Assembly (NCBI GenBank): GCA_011033025.1
Contig: WFMF01000010.1
Span: forward strand, 186,001-250,000
DNA length: 64,000 nt
Source of the DNA: Beroe forskalii
Lineage: Eukaryota > Ctenophora > Nuda > Beroida > Beroidae
Direction: 5' to 3'
Part shown: in pieces, positions 13,127 through 38,100 of the stretch
Layout of the letters: every line of letters begins with the position of its first letter
Numbering within the stretch: the stretch's first letter is position 1
The notes under the pieces: model-generated
Databases searched by the model: none
The model's input: only the letters and a program-made list of their open reading frames with translations
What the model was told of the DNA's origin: nothing
Translations under genes and position numbers: made by a program

Positions 13127-13451
13127 TGATTAAATACACAAAAATACCACAATGTAAATGTAAAAAGGACTTAAGAATTATATCATTGAATCTTTCAGAA
13201 TCACTACGATACTCCATAGTTCTTCATTTTCACAAGGGTATATCAAATGAGATAGATAATAGCTTCTATCTCTCAGATAGACTCAAGAATTCAACTTCAA
13301 GATTTTTGGAAGGTGATTTCGCTAAAATAAAAAGCGGACTGAATACTTTCTAAATATGAACCCGAGAACTGATATCATAAAAAGTCAAACATCACTGGAA
13401 ATTGTTCACCCCCTCGTAATCAAGTTTACAGTGGTTGTTGAATTTTTACCC

Positions 13452-13558
13452 AGTTGTCTCGACCTTTTAAAGCGCGGCGTGACAGCGCAAAAAGAAATTT
13501 CGATGCAACCCGCATTAAAAAAGCACTGCGCCTCAAAAGTTCGAGACACCACGGTAGC
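13452..13558. mobile_element. Short hairpin element (left-arm copy)
   Basis: Ends GTCTCGACCTTTTAAAGCGC and GCGCCTCAAAAGTTCGAGAC are inverted copies. The corresponding copy in the right arm is at about 40681-40830, so the insertion pre-dates the inverted duplication. Confidence 0.65.
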
Positions 13559-14714
13559 AATATTATACTTTGTCACTGTCAATTGCCAGGTTTCACAACA
13601 CTTTAATGAAACACACGAGCTGATTGTAAAATAGCAAAGTACTTTCAGAACATCATCAGTGCTACAATCATATTTGAGGCCCCCATTGCCTCAAATTTAA
13701 TTGTAATTAGTAGTGTTGTTAAGTTTAAAACCCTATATTATGTAACGTAATCATTCGTAAACCCCCTCCCCCGAGGTGATTACGTTAAAAGTGAACCATC
13801 CCATATCAAATTAAAAATTGAAATGTTACTCCATTTATAAACAACATAGCTTATCGGGAGTAATTATCAGGACCATTCAAATTCGAAATTTTCAACGAAA
13901 ACTCGAAATTTTCGGCTCAATTTTTCCTTTTTTCTTCCACGATTTGAAAACTTGAAGTTGAATTGAATACTTCAAATTCAATGTTTTCCATGATGATAAA
14001 TGATAAATTTCCATATCGCAGGTTCTTAGCATCAAAAAGTTCAGTAAATTAACCGAAGAATTCTATTATTTGTGCGTTTGAGACGAAATAAAAAAATGCG
14101 TCTGTACCCTAGAAATTTTAAGAGGAAATACTGGAATTAATTTTTCCGGATCTGCAAATCAGTTCACGCAGAGTTTCCCAGCGTGCCTGTTATGTTCGTG
14201 ATAATTATGCCCGATTAGGTAATATGAAAAGCACATACATAATATGTATCACTTGCATAATGAGCATCGATATTTGATAACTATTCAAGCTGACACTGTG
14301 TGCACATAAACATTCAAGCATATGAATCATGAAGGAACATAGTATAGCATTCTAATATTTCAATATTTTAATATGTAAATATTAAATTTAGAACTTTATT
14401 GATCCTGCTAGTAGTTCAAGTACAATCGAAGGACTTTATTTTCTTAAAATACGCAACATGAGACAATAGCCAAAAATTCAGCTTCAATATTATCAAGAAG
14501 GGGGCAAGCCCATCAAGCCCCATCCCCCGAAAACTGAACCCACTATTTCGTATATCCATCAAGGGGTTTGAGGACCAGACATCAGAGCGTAATTAATTTA
14601 CTAAATAATAATTTAAGCTGTGCCCGATAAAATATCAATGGTGAAATTAAGTAATATTAGTTATTTAAATGAACATATCCATATGATATCAACTCTATCG
14701 AGTTGCGTTGCTTC

Positions 14715-16045
14715 TCAACTGTAAACACTAGGCAGTTCCTTTATGTTCTTGACGCATTCTTTATACTTGTCTTTAAAATCTTCCCCTTTCAGAACCAACA
14801 GCACAGAACAAGGCGTGGAAATATTGTCATTTGAGGGATTCTTTTACATGGATTTATAGCAACAATGGCCCGACTTATCGAATCTTGGGGTTGACTTCTT
14901 AGCCGAATTCTACGTAATAGGCCTTACGCTATTATGCGGTGTGCATCGTAATGTATTCACAGTGCTAGACTTTCCCGGAATGAACTAGGTCAGGTGTCGC
15001 CCCCGAGAAATGAGAATTACTGAAATGATTGCTCGTGGTTTGTTACGAACGAATAACAGGTCATCACGCACGTACAAATGGCTCAATAAAAGACCCTTCT
15101 CTTGGCTTCACAATGTCATATGCTTTCAATCTTCAAGAAAGATGAGAAAAATATAGTCCTGTTGTGAAAACCATCGAAAACGGGGTAGAAATTCAATAAA
15201 AAGACCTGTCCTTTCGTCTTCTTGTCTCCGGCCTATGAAATACGTATCCTGTTGTGAAAACCATCCAGTAACCACAAGGTCGCCACTTTGACACCTACTA
15301 AATCTCTAATCAGCTAAACACAACCATTTGAAGTAACTCCGTGTTAGAACCCTACTTGACACGCACTAAGATCTGATCAGCAGGCACAACCATTTGAAGG
15401 GGACTTTACTCTCCCTCAGAACATTGCAGCAAAATGATCGGATAGGGCACGAAAACAAGGGGGACTTTACTCTTACATGGTCATGGAAAGGATTCCCAAT
15501 GAGCGCCTCTATCATTATGTTAAGGATTCCAGTGACCTATCATTATGTTTAGGTGAATTCCAATTGATGACCTATTTTTTGATAATTGGAGCCTACAGGA
15601 GAACCTTAGACCCCAACTAGTCGGCACCTACCGCGGTACGTACCGACTAGGGGAGTCCCCCAGGAGTACTAAGGAAGTCCCCGGCAGTGCTATTGAAGTC
15701 CTACGGGAGTCCCCCGGGAGTAATATGGGAGTCCACCAGGAGTACTGAGTACTGACAGTGAATTAATTTTAATTAATTTGTTGCCTGGCCTCTTCGAACA
15801 CACCAGGGATACTGTATAAGTTACAAGCAATAGGACTTCCATAGGTTCTCCCGTAGGACTCCCATAGGTTCTCCCGTAGGACTCCCGCATTTATTCACAC
15901 GTATGACCTTGTACGATATCACATATAACTAACTTCTGGTAAACTGACCTATAGGTGAAACATCTCCAGCAATGATAGCAAAGCCTTTCTCTCCTTTTCT
16001 GAGTGCTCGAGCAACTTCCTTTGTACCTCGCCTTACTAACTTCGC
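14715..16045 (-). pseudogene. NHP2 pseudogene (exons 2 to 4, no exon 1)
   Basis: This is an inverted copy of the NHP2 gene at 32.1-39.5 kb. Exon 2 (16045-15949) still reads AKLVRRGTKEVARALRKGEK and GFAIIAGDVSPI between intact splice sites. Exon 3 is scrambled: pieces of it lie in 15345-15480, with partial internal duplications and no continuous reading. Exon 4 (14814-14715) keeps VLLVLKGEDF...IKELPSVYS and its stop. Exon 1 is absent because the duplicated segment starts inside intron 1. With a missing start and a ruined exon 3, it cannot make the full NHP2 protein. Confidence 0.85.
15600..15885. repeat. GGGAGTCC-type minisatellite (pseudogene intron)
   Basis: Irregular tandem words built on GGGAGTCCCCC, GGAGTACT and AGGACTCCCATAGGTTCTCC. 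The equivalent array in the right arm is at 33300-33590. Confidence 0.7.
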
Positions 16046-16747
16046 CTGATCAAAGAGGGTAATATCAACATATCTCGTAGTACATAAAACGTTGTTAAAT
16101 AGATTAACGTACTTCCCCTGAAAATTGCCGTGTTTTTTGGGAGTGTAGTAATCATTCAAAATGCATCGCTCAACTTTTATGTATTGCTATGTTAATGTGT
16201 GCAAAAACGTTGCGCGCACCCTAAATTTTGACAATATTAAAATTTTATTTGGTACTAGTAGCGCCGCAAGCGTACTCTTTCCGCGTAGTTTACAACCCCT
16301 ACTCAGAACCGGTGATGACAATTAAATTGTCGCGTTTACTGTTTTTGAAAATCATCTCGATTATAAATTCAGAAAAATTGCCGTGACACAGTTCCATCTT
16401 AAGCGGATCTGGGTTAAGCGATCCGCTTAGATAATATGATTGGTCTATTAAGCGGATCCGCTTAACTAAGCGGATCCGCTGAGGTATTGGTAATATGAGT
16501 TTCTGATCATTAAATCATTTTGATTCTTTGCTCTCTCGTATACTTGATGATGCCATCTTTGAGCCAACTCAATCCGCCAAGCTGAATCAGCCTATTACAG
16601 TATTGAACTAAGAAACAAACCCGATTAGTTCATGCGTTTCTTCTGAACGTCTTCAGTATGACTATAAGCTTTAAAAGTTGACATTGGACCTATAGCACCA
16701 CTACCATGTTTAAGTAATGCCTGCGATTACTCTGCCATCAGACTGCG

Positions 16748-16994
16748 ACAGATCCGCGAACGCGCACAGTATAACAATCGCGCGCGCGGAAGCAACCAGC
16801 GCACAAAGTACTAGCAGACGGGTCACTTGACATGACACGTGACATGACGTCGAAACACAAAAAGCCCCTGCGGACAAGGAAGGCGTTGTCCAATTCCAAA
16901 AAACTTGATATATTCGTGATCAGCTCATCGAGATCTATCAGTGAAGAATTGTGCCCAAAAAACTTTGAAAAAAGGGCGCACCCTACCTTCGGCC
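16748..16994. mobile_element. Solo end of the foldback element family
   Basis: About 245 bp similar to the right terminus of the 4.8-kb element at 33869-38687 (38441-38687). It includes GATCCGCGAACGCG, CAAAGTACTAGCAG, AACTTTGAAAAAAGGGCG and the terminal GGGCGCACCCTA. The opposite end is missing, and identity is clearly lower than between the two ends of the intact element, so this is an older remnant. Confidence 0.8.
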
Positions 16995-17105
16995 TCAGTT
17001 TCTAATGCAATATGACACACTCGGTCATTTGTGCGTAGTATCATGGTGCACTTTTTACCCGTTTCTACACCCTTCAAGTAGTTTTGAATAAAATGCGCGT
17101 TTCAG

Positions 17106-17375
17106 ATCAAACATCTGACGGGTACAAAGATCCTAAGAATTCTGCGAGCTAAAGGTCTGGCCAGCACGATTCCAGAAGATCTGTACCACCTGATCAAGAA
17201 AGCAGTGGCAATCAGGAAGCATCTGGAAAAGAACAGACAGGATAAGGACTCCAAATACCGACTGATTCTGATTGAGAGCAGGATCCACAAGCTGGCCAGA
17301 TACTACAAGAAGAAAGCTGTCTTACCTCCTAGCTGGAAATACGAGAGTGCTACCGCTTCTGCCCTTGTGGCTTAA
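17106..17375 (+). CDS. RPS13: Last exon of ribosomal protein S13 (uS15), orphan or partial
   Basis: After a TTTCAG acceptor, 89 codons and a stop encode the C-terminal 60% of eukaryotic uS15/RPS13: [63 protein letters not shown] and the invariant end TASALVA. RPS13 is a 40S protein of about 151 residues. The first ~62 residues should sit in upstream exons, but I see none between here and the left edge of the window. Either the upstream intron is very long, with the inverted-duplication arm and foldback remnant inserted in it, or this is a partial copy. The reading frame is undamaged, which favours a functional or recently detached exon. Its stop lies about 295 bp before the DDX24 start. Confidence 0.85.
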   Translation: MKHLTGTKILRILRAKGLASTIPEDLYHLIKKAVAIRKHLEKNRQDKDSKYRLILIESRIHKLARYYKKKAVLPPSWKYESATASALVA

Positions 17376-17669
17376 ATCTGTCAACAGAATGTGATTTTTA
17401 TCTTATTCGAATCTTGATTATCATTGGTTCAGGAATTTTGATAAGAATTAGGACAGTGCTACTTGGTTGCATAGCCACAGGAAATTTGTCATGTTGATGA
17501 CTTGTATGAATTATGAAATATTACTCCAGAACTTGCTCGGCCATGGCTGTTACTAAATAGGATTGCGACGGTGTCCATGTTATGTAATGAGAACTTCCAT
17601 GTTTATCATAAGGGCCAACCCAGAAATCTGTTCGAACCATACGTTGATTTTTGAAACCCAAACTCAATA

Positions 17670-30764
<13,095 letters not shown>

Positions 30765-31177
30765 TACGAGTTGGAGAGAATAAGACTGTTGGAGAGAAGA
30801 AGACTGTTGGAGAGGAGAAGACTGTACATACATAGTACCATGAGATTGATCCGAGACAATGAGAAATTAATGGAAATTATTGGTTCTCAAGGCCAAAAAA
30901 GGGAATTTGGTTGTGTAGACTGTAGGTATGAAATGTGGCTGTTTTAGCGCCCTTCATTGCAAAAGCTGTGATATGAAAAATAACGTGGCGGTCAGACACT
31001 GTATCAACTACTTGTTGTTTTAAAATTTAAAGCATCATTTGACAGTTGTACACCCTTTTGGACCTGTTTATATTGCCATGACTCGGCGATTTTCCATCCA
31101 TTCGATTTGAAATATTTTGACAGTTACTGCAGTCCCCGTGATGAGAAGATGCAGCGTGGTACGTGAGCTGTGCTAAT

Positions 31178-31452
31178 AGTGCTGAACTTTAGGCAGGTTC
31201 AGTACGTTTCTTGGTTCTGTACGATTGCGCGGCTCGATTTTGCATGATTTTTCGTGCCAATAGATTTTCTTGAGTCACACTCGGTACTCGACTAACAAAA
31301 CCCAACGTGGTTTGTTTAAAAACACTTTCTACAGTCTACACAAGTCAAATGCAATTTGTGATTAGTGCGAGAATTCGCGCGACATGCGCTGACTCTGCCG
31401 CGCAATCCTACCGAACCTAGAAACGTAGCGAACCTGCCTAAAATTCAGCGCT
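31178..31452. mobile_element. Miniature inverted-repeat element, ~275 bp
   Basis: Inverted ends of about 55 bp: AGTGCTGAACTTTAGGCAGG...GATTGCGCGGC at the left and the matching complement from 31397 to 31452 at the right, with about eight differences. It lies in the 1.3-kb gap between the DDX24 stop and the NHP2 start. Otherwise that gap holds no feature I can support beyond presumed UTR and promoter sequence. Confidence 0.75.
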
Positions 31453-32100
31453 GTAATATAAGTGCATGTAGGACACTCTTATTCATTTAATGCAATGGTT
31501 TAACGTAGAGTACTTAACTTAGAGTAACATACGGTACTTAACTTGAAGAATAAATGCCGCTTTTAATGATCTTTCACTGCATTTTCACTATCTTCGTGGA
31601 AATCTTTGATCGAGGGAGGGGGAAGACAGAAGATATTTTAGATTTATTTTCAATGAAATAAATGGATTGTCAATTTTTTGAAAAAGTAAGTGAATGCTTA
31701 TATTTTCTTTATTCCCTGTGATTGGCATTTTTGGTCATTGATTTTGATAATTTAAATTACCAGCAATGAGCAAGCGTTTATCGACCCCTGAATACCGAAC
31801 ATTACCTATGTCTGATTATTTGCAGTTATTTCATATGAAATTCACTTCATATCACTTAAATGCATTTGATTTTAAATGTTTCTGATTACTTAAACTTGTT
31901 GATTACTTAAACAAAAAACTGTTGATTGCTAATGACTTTGGGAAACGCGGGCTTATGAAAGATTTAAGATATTTGCTGCTTAATAACGATAATTTAAAAG
32001 TATGATGATCCTTGTACTCGATCTTCTTGAACAGGTTTTATTACGTTGTACACTGTACAATGATACATAGCACCCCTCACAAAATGCCTCCTGTCTGAGC

Positions 32101-35100
32101 ATGGTTGAAGTTAACGGTTCCGCTACAGCAATGGACGCTACAACAACGGAGGAAGCGATGAGTTACGATAAGAAATGTGCTCTCACCATTCCCATAGCTC
32201 GACCTCTGGCACCTCGGAAATTGAGCAAAAAACTTTACAAATGCTCTAAAGCAGCGATCAAGGTACGTCAACTATTACAATATAGGGCTATAGAGATGAC
32301 ATAATTCGTATGGTTGAGAATGGTCAAAACGTTAATATGCCGAGCTGCCATGTCTGAGACATGTAAACAGTGGTAGAATAATTTGATCTGATGGAAACCG
32401 ACGATCAAATGACGTTATGATCAAAAGAATGTAATGAATCTAATGGCCGTTGCAGCGATATTTCGACGAGTTAACATGCAAACGTAAAATAGAGATAAAT
32501 GAATCCCCGCAGATTCATTAAAATGTTCTGGTTTAGTTATACTCTCTGAGCATTTGATAATTCCTTGGAATCTCAAAAATTTCTCGGCTGCCTTAGTCCG
32601 ATGTAAAATGAAAGATAAAATCCATCGAGCTATACAACCGCCTCGGCCTCTGCGCTGCTCTCAAAGTATCATAGAATTGTTTTGAGGCACAAAGTATGCG
32701 GCATTGGTATTTCATTTTCATTGCGCGTTGACTCGTGCTATCAGTTGATTTGGACGAATTCGCAAATTTGAACCATATACATGATATGATATCTAGGTTG
32801 TTGAATATACGTGCAAAAATGGTGAAAAAGTACGGCGTGTTGGTTCCTGTTGATAAAAACGCGCATTTAATTGTCATCACCGGTTCTGAGTAGGGGTTGT
32901 AAACTACGCGGAAAAGTACGCTTGCAGCGCGCTACTAGTACCAAATAAAATTTTAATATTGTCAAAATTTAGGGTGCGCGCAACGTTTTTGCACACATTA
33001 ACATAGCAATACATAAAAGTTGAACGATGCATTTTGAATGATTATTACACTCCCGAAAAACACGGCATTTTTCAGGGGAAGTTCGTATTACTATTTAACA
33101 ACGTTTTATGTACTACGAGATATGTTGATATTACCCTCTTTGATCAGGCGAAGTTAGTAAGGCGAGGCACGAAGGAAGTTGCTAGAGCCCTCAGAAAAGG
33201 AGAGAAAGGCTTTGCTATCATTGCCGGAGATGTTTCACCTATAGGTCAGTTTACCAGGAGTTGGTTATATGTGATATCGTACAAGGTCATACGTGCGAAT
33301 AAATGCGGGAGTCCTACGAGAGAACCTATGGGAGTCCTACGAGAGTCCTACGAGAGAACCTACGAGAGAACCTATGGGAGTCCTATGGGAGTATACATGG
33401 TGTGCGCGAAGAGGCCAGGCAACAAATTAATTAAAATTAATTCACTGTCAGTACTCAGTACTCCTGGTGGACTCCCATAGTACTCCCGGGGGACTCCCGT
33501 AGGACTTCCATAGCACTGCCGGGGGACTCCCTTAGTACTGCCGGGGGACTCCCATAGGTTTTCCTGTAGGACTCCCGGGAGTCTCCCTACAAAATGAATT
33601 TGTAATTCTCAATAATAAAATAGGGCACTCAACTATAAAATAGGTCACTGATAACATAATGATAGAGGCGCTCATTGGAATCCTTTCCATGACCATCTAA
33701 GATATTTCCTTGTGTTTCAGATGTTATATCCCATCTACCAGTGTTATGTGAGGAGAGTAAAGTCCCCTACGTTTTCGTGCCTGCTCGATCAGATCTTGGT
33801 GCTGCAATAGGTTCTAACACGTGAGTGTGCTTCAAATGGTTGTGTTTAGTTGATTAGAGATTTAGTGCTAGGGTGCGCCCTTTTTTCAAAGTTTTTTAGG
33901 CACTTTGACTCGATTGTAGATCTCAGTGAGCTGATCACGACGATATCAAGTTTTTTGAAATTGGACAATGTCTTCCTTTGCCTCTGGGCGTTTTTCTATT
34001 TCGTGACGTGACATCACGTGACCTGTCACGTGATCCGCCTGCTAGTACTTTGTGCGCGCTCGAAGGATTCCGCGCGCGCAATTGTAATTCTATGCGCGTT
34101 CGCGGATCTGAGTTGTCCGTGTCAATTCTGTGCTATCTATGGCATTGGCAAGACTTATCTTTATTGAATAATGGAATTTTCTGAACCAATCTATGATAGA
34201 CGCAGATACTAGATAGCAAATAATTTAAGAATCAGCAAGTTTTGCCATTGCCACTTTCAGGCTGATAATTGCGATTACTTGGAAAATGGAAGCTTAAGTT
34301 TATTCATTGACAGCCAAGAAATACATTAGTACTATACAGGGTTAAAATTGTACATCCCAATCAGGAGTCAAGGTGCATGTGACTGCTGAGTGTCCCCAGT
34401 CAGATCACATGACAAAGCAGAGGACACTCTCCCTCAACCAATGACCGAGCAGAACAAGGTTCTCGTGACTGATAGAGGAGGATCAAGCAAGCAGTATCTC
34501 TTTGACCATGACGAAATCCAGTTAATTGTGACCTAGTTTGTTATATTTTAACGAGTAGGCCCTCTACCTAATTCTATTACTCTATTACATCATTAGGCTG
34601 TCTTGATATGAAGCTTATTCCGATCCCGAGATCTGTGAAATGCGAAACACTAAAAGTCCGTTTTATTGTTTTGTTCTTTTTTAATCATGAGTATGGGTAT
34701 CAGTCGCCAAGAACTTGAAGGATTATGTCTGGCGTTGCCAGACTCTCCTGACAAAGTCCATACAAAGCGGATTCAAAACGACGGATCAATGTCGCTCGGA
34801 ATCATGGGAATCGAGATCTAATCCCATAGTCAGGGGATTAGATCTGGCCTTCTGTCCGAGATTGCGAATTCGTACTCTTCTGATTTAAATGATTGGGAAA
34901 CGGCCAAGATAACGGTATGAAAGTTCCTCAGGATTGTGAACCGTCGCTCAAATCAGGACACCATGAAATTTTCTGATACAAATCTACTAATCTACGATAG
35001 ACGCAGATAACAGATGATTTGAGAATCAGCGGGTCTTGCCAGTGCCATTTTCAAGCTGATAATTGCGATTACTTGGAAAATGGAAGCTTAAGTTTATACA

Positions 35101-38100
35101 TTGAGAGCCAAGAAATACATTAGTACTATACAAGGTTAAAATTGTACATCCCAATCAGGAGTCGAGTGTCCCCAGTCAGATCACATGACAAAGCAAGGGA
35201 CACTTCCTCAACCATTGATCGAGCAGAACAAGGCTCACGTGACTGATAGAGAAGGAGGAGGAGGAGGAAGCAAGCAGTATCTCTTTGACCATGAAAAGAT
35301 CACGGAACCGACATTTCATCTCGCGACACTTCATCTCACGAAATTTCATCTCCGACACAAATTCTCCTCAAAGTACGAAATTTCATCTCGTTCTGTTTAT
35401 CGATTTTATCTTAAAGTACGACGTTTGATCTCCAGGGTGTGACGTTCCATCTCAAAGGAAATACGACATTACGACAATTCATCTCTTACTGTAACTTGAT
35501 TGAACTCTAAAGTGCGACATTTGATCTCCAGAGTGCGACGTTTCATCTCAAAGGGTACGACACTTCATCTCTGGGCATGACACCTTTCAGTGTACGACCC
35601 TTCATTTCAGACTGCGACATTTCATCGTTGGGTACAACACTTCATCTCAGGGTAGGAAACTTGATCTCAGGGTACGACACTTCATCTCAGTGTACGACCC
35701 TTCATCTCAGACTGTGACATTTCATCTTTTGGAACGACACTTCAATTTAGGGTTCGATACTTCATCTCGGGGTACGACACTTCATCTCAGACTGCGACAT
35801 TTCATCTCTGTGTACGAAACTTCATCTCAGACTGCGACATTTCATCTCTAGGTACGACACTTCATCTCAGACTGCGACACTTCATCTTTTGGAACGACAC
35901 TTCAATTTAGGGTTCGATACTTCATCTCGGGGTACGACACTTCATCTCAGACTGCGACATTTCATCTCTGTGTACGAAACTTCATCTCAGACTGCGACAT
36001 TTCATCTCTCGGTACGACACTTCATCTCAAGGAACTACACTTCATCCAGGGTACGACACTTCATCCCAGGGAAGGACACTTTATATCTGGGTACAACACT
36101 TCATCTCCGGGTACGACACTTCATCTCAGATTGCGACACTTCATCTCTGGGAACGACACTTAATCTCAGGGTACGAAACTTCTTCTCGGGGAACGACACT
36201 TCATCTCAGACTAAGGCATTTCATCGCCGTCCTGTTCCGACAGGATGGCAACGGGGAGGAACGGGACTCCCGTCCCATCCGGGCGCCTGGGAGCTCGGAG
36301 GCGTTTGTCTCGGCCAGCAGCTTCCTCTCCTGGGCGCCCCCTGGGCCCTCGCTGGCCCATCCCCCTTCTAGTAGTAGCGGCATTTCATCTCAGACTGGGA
36401 CGTTTCATCTCTAGGTACGACACTTCATCTCAGACAGCAACACTTCATCTCCTGGGAAGTGTTTGCTGAGATGAAGTGTCGCAGTCAAGATGAAGTATCG
36501 TACCCGCCAGAGAGAGTAATCGCAGTCTGATATGAAGTGCTGTACCCTGAAATGAATTGTCGTACCCAGAGATGAAGTTTCGTACCCAGAGACAGAAGTG
36601 GACTGCAGTCAGAGATGAAGTGTCGTACCTGAGATGCGAAATGTCGTCGTCTGAGATGAAGTGTCGTACCCAGAGATGAGATGTCGTACCTTGAGATGAA
36701 GTATTTTACCCTGAGATGAAGTGGCATGCTCCAGAGATGAAATGTCGTCGTACTGAGAGATGAAGTGTCGCAGTCTGAGATGAAGAATCGTGACGAGAGA
36801 TGAAGTGTCGTACCGAGAGATGAAATTTCTGCAGTCTTAGATGAGAAGTGTCATTCCACTTCCATGAGATGAAGTACAAAATTTGAAGTGTCGTACCCTG
36901 ATGAAGTGTCGCAGTCTGAGATGAAGTGCCTTATCCAGAGATGAAATGTCGTAGTCTGAGACGAAGTGTCGTACCCTGACATGAATTTTCGTACCCTGAG
37001 ATCATGTTTCCTAACCTGATAAAAGGTGTCATCCCCAGAGATGATGTGTCGCAGCCTTGGAGATGAAACCCCGCAATCTCGAGATCAAATGTCGTACTTT
37101 ACAGTACAATCAAGTTCCAGTAAGAGATGAATTGTCGTACCCTTTGAGATGAAACGCCGCACCCTGGAGATCAAACGTCGTACTTTAAGATACAATCGAT
37201 AAACAGTACGAGATGAAAGTTCGTACTTTGAGAAGAAGTGTCAGAGATGAAATGTCGTAAGATAAAGTGTCGCGAGATGAAATGTCGGCTCCGTGACCTT
37301 TTATGGTCAAAGAGATACTGCTTGCTTCCTCCTCCTTCTCTATCAGTCACGTGAACCTTGTTCTGCTCGATCATTGATTGAGGGAGAGTGTCCCTTGCTT
37401 TATCATGTGATCTGACTGGGGACACTCGACTCCTGATTGGGATGTACAATTTTAACCCTGTATAGTACTAATGTATTTCTCAATGTATAAACTTAAGCTT
37501 CCATTTTCCAAGTTATAGCAATAATCAGCTTGAAAATGGCACTGGCAAGACTTGCTGATTCTAAAATCATCTGTTAACTGCGTCTATCGTAGATTAGTAG
37601 ATTTGTATCAGAAAATTTCATGGTGCCCAGATTTTGAGCGACGGTTCACAATCCTGAGGAACTTTCAAACCTTATCTTGGCCGTTTCCCAATCATCTAAA
37701 TCAGAAGAGTACGAATTCGCAATCTCGGACAACAGAAGAACAGAAGATTAGACCTCGATTCCCATGATTCCGAGCGACATTCCGTCAATTTGAATCCGCT
37801 TTGTCCGACTTTATCAGACCCAGGGAGTCTAGCAACGCCAGACATAATCCCTTCAAGTTCATGACTGATACTTCCATATACTTATCATTAAAAAAGAACA
37901 AAACAATAAAACGGATTTTTTAGTGTTTCACATTTCACAGATCTCGGGATCGGAATAAGCTTCAAGACTGCCGAACGATGAAATAAAATTAGGTAGAGGG
38001 CCTACTCGTTAAAATATAACAAACTAGGTCACAATTAACTGGATTTCGTCATGGTCAAAGAGATACTGCTTGCTTGATCCTCCTCTATCAGTCACGAGAA

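Larger units (their letters stand above)
13127..16350 (+). repeat. Left arm of a large inverted duplication
   Basis: This 3.2-kb segment is the reverse complement of 32855-41146 once two later insertions in the right arm (4.8 kb and 0.24 kb) are removed. Anchor matches, in order: 13130-13330 with 41146-40960; 13900-14700 with 40580-39480; 14715-14814 with 39459-39360; 15000-15300 with 38990-38692; 15949-16045 with 33244-33148; 16200-16320 with 33000-32870. The arms have diverged moderately, and a ~190-bp stretch near 13560-13740 is present only here. It carries the NHP2 pseudogene. Confidence 0.9.

Noticed and set aside
33034-33480. 148-codon frame starting MNDYYTPEKHG
   Set aside because: Only its middle part is NHP2 exon 2. 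The start lies in intron 1 and the end in intron 2, as shown by the splice sites and by comparison with the NHP2 protein.
35889-36371. 160-codon open frame inside the satellite
   Set aside because: It is a translation of the CGACACTTCATCTCAG repeat and the GC-rich patch; no gene-like features.
35300-37290. Regularly spaced repeats that might suggest a CRISPR array
   Set aside because: Eukaryotic DNA, direct tandem satellite with no unique spacers, reversing halfway.
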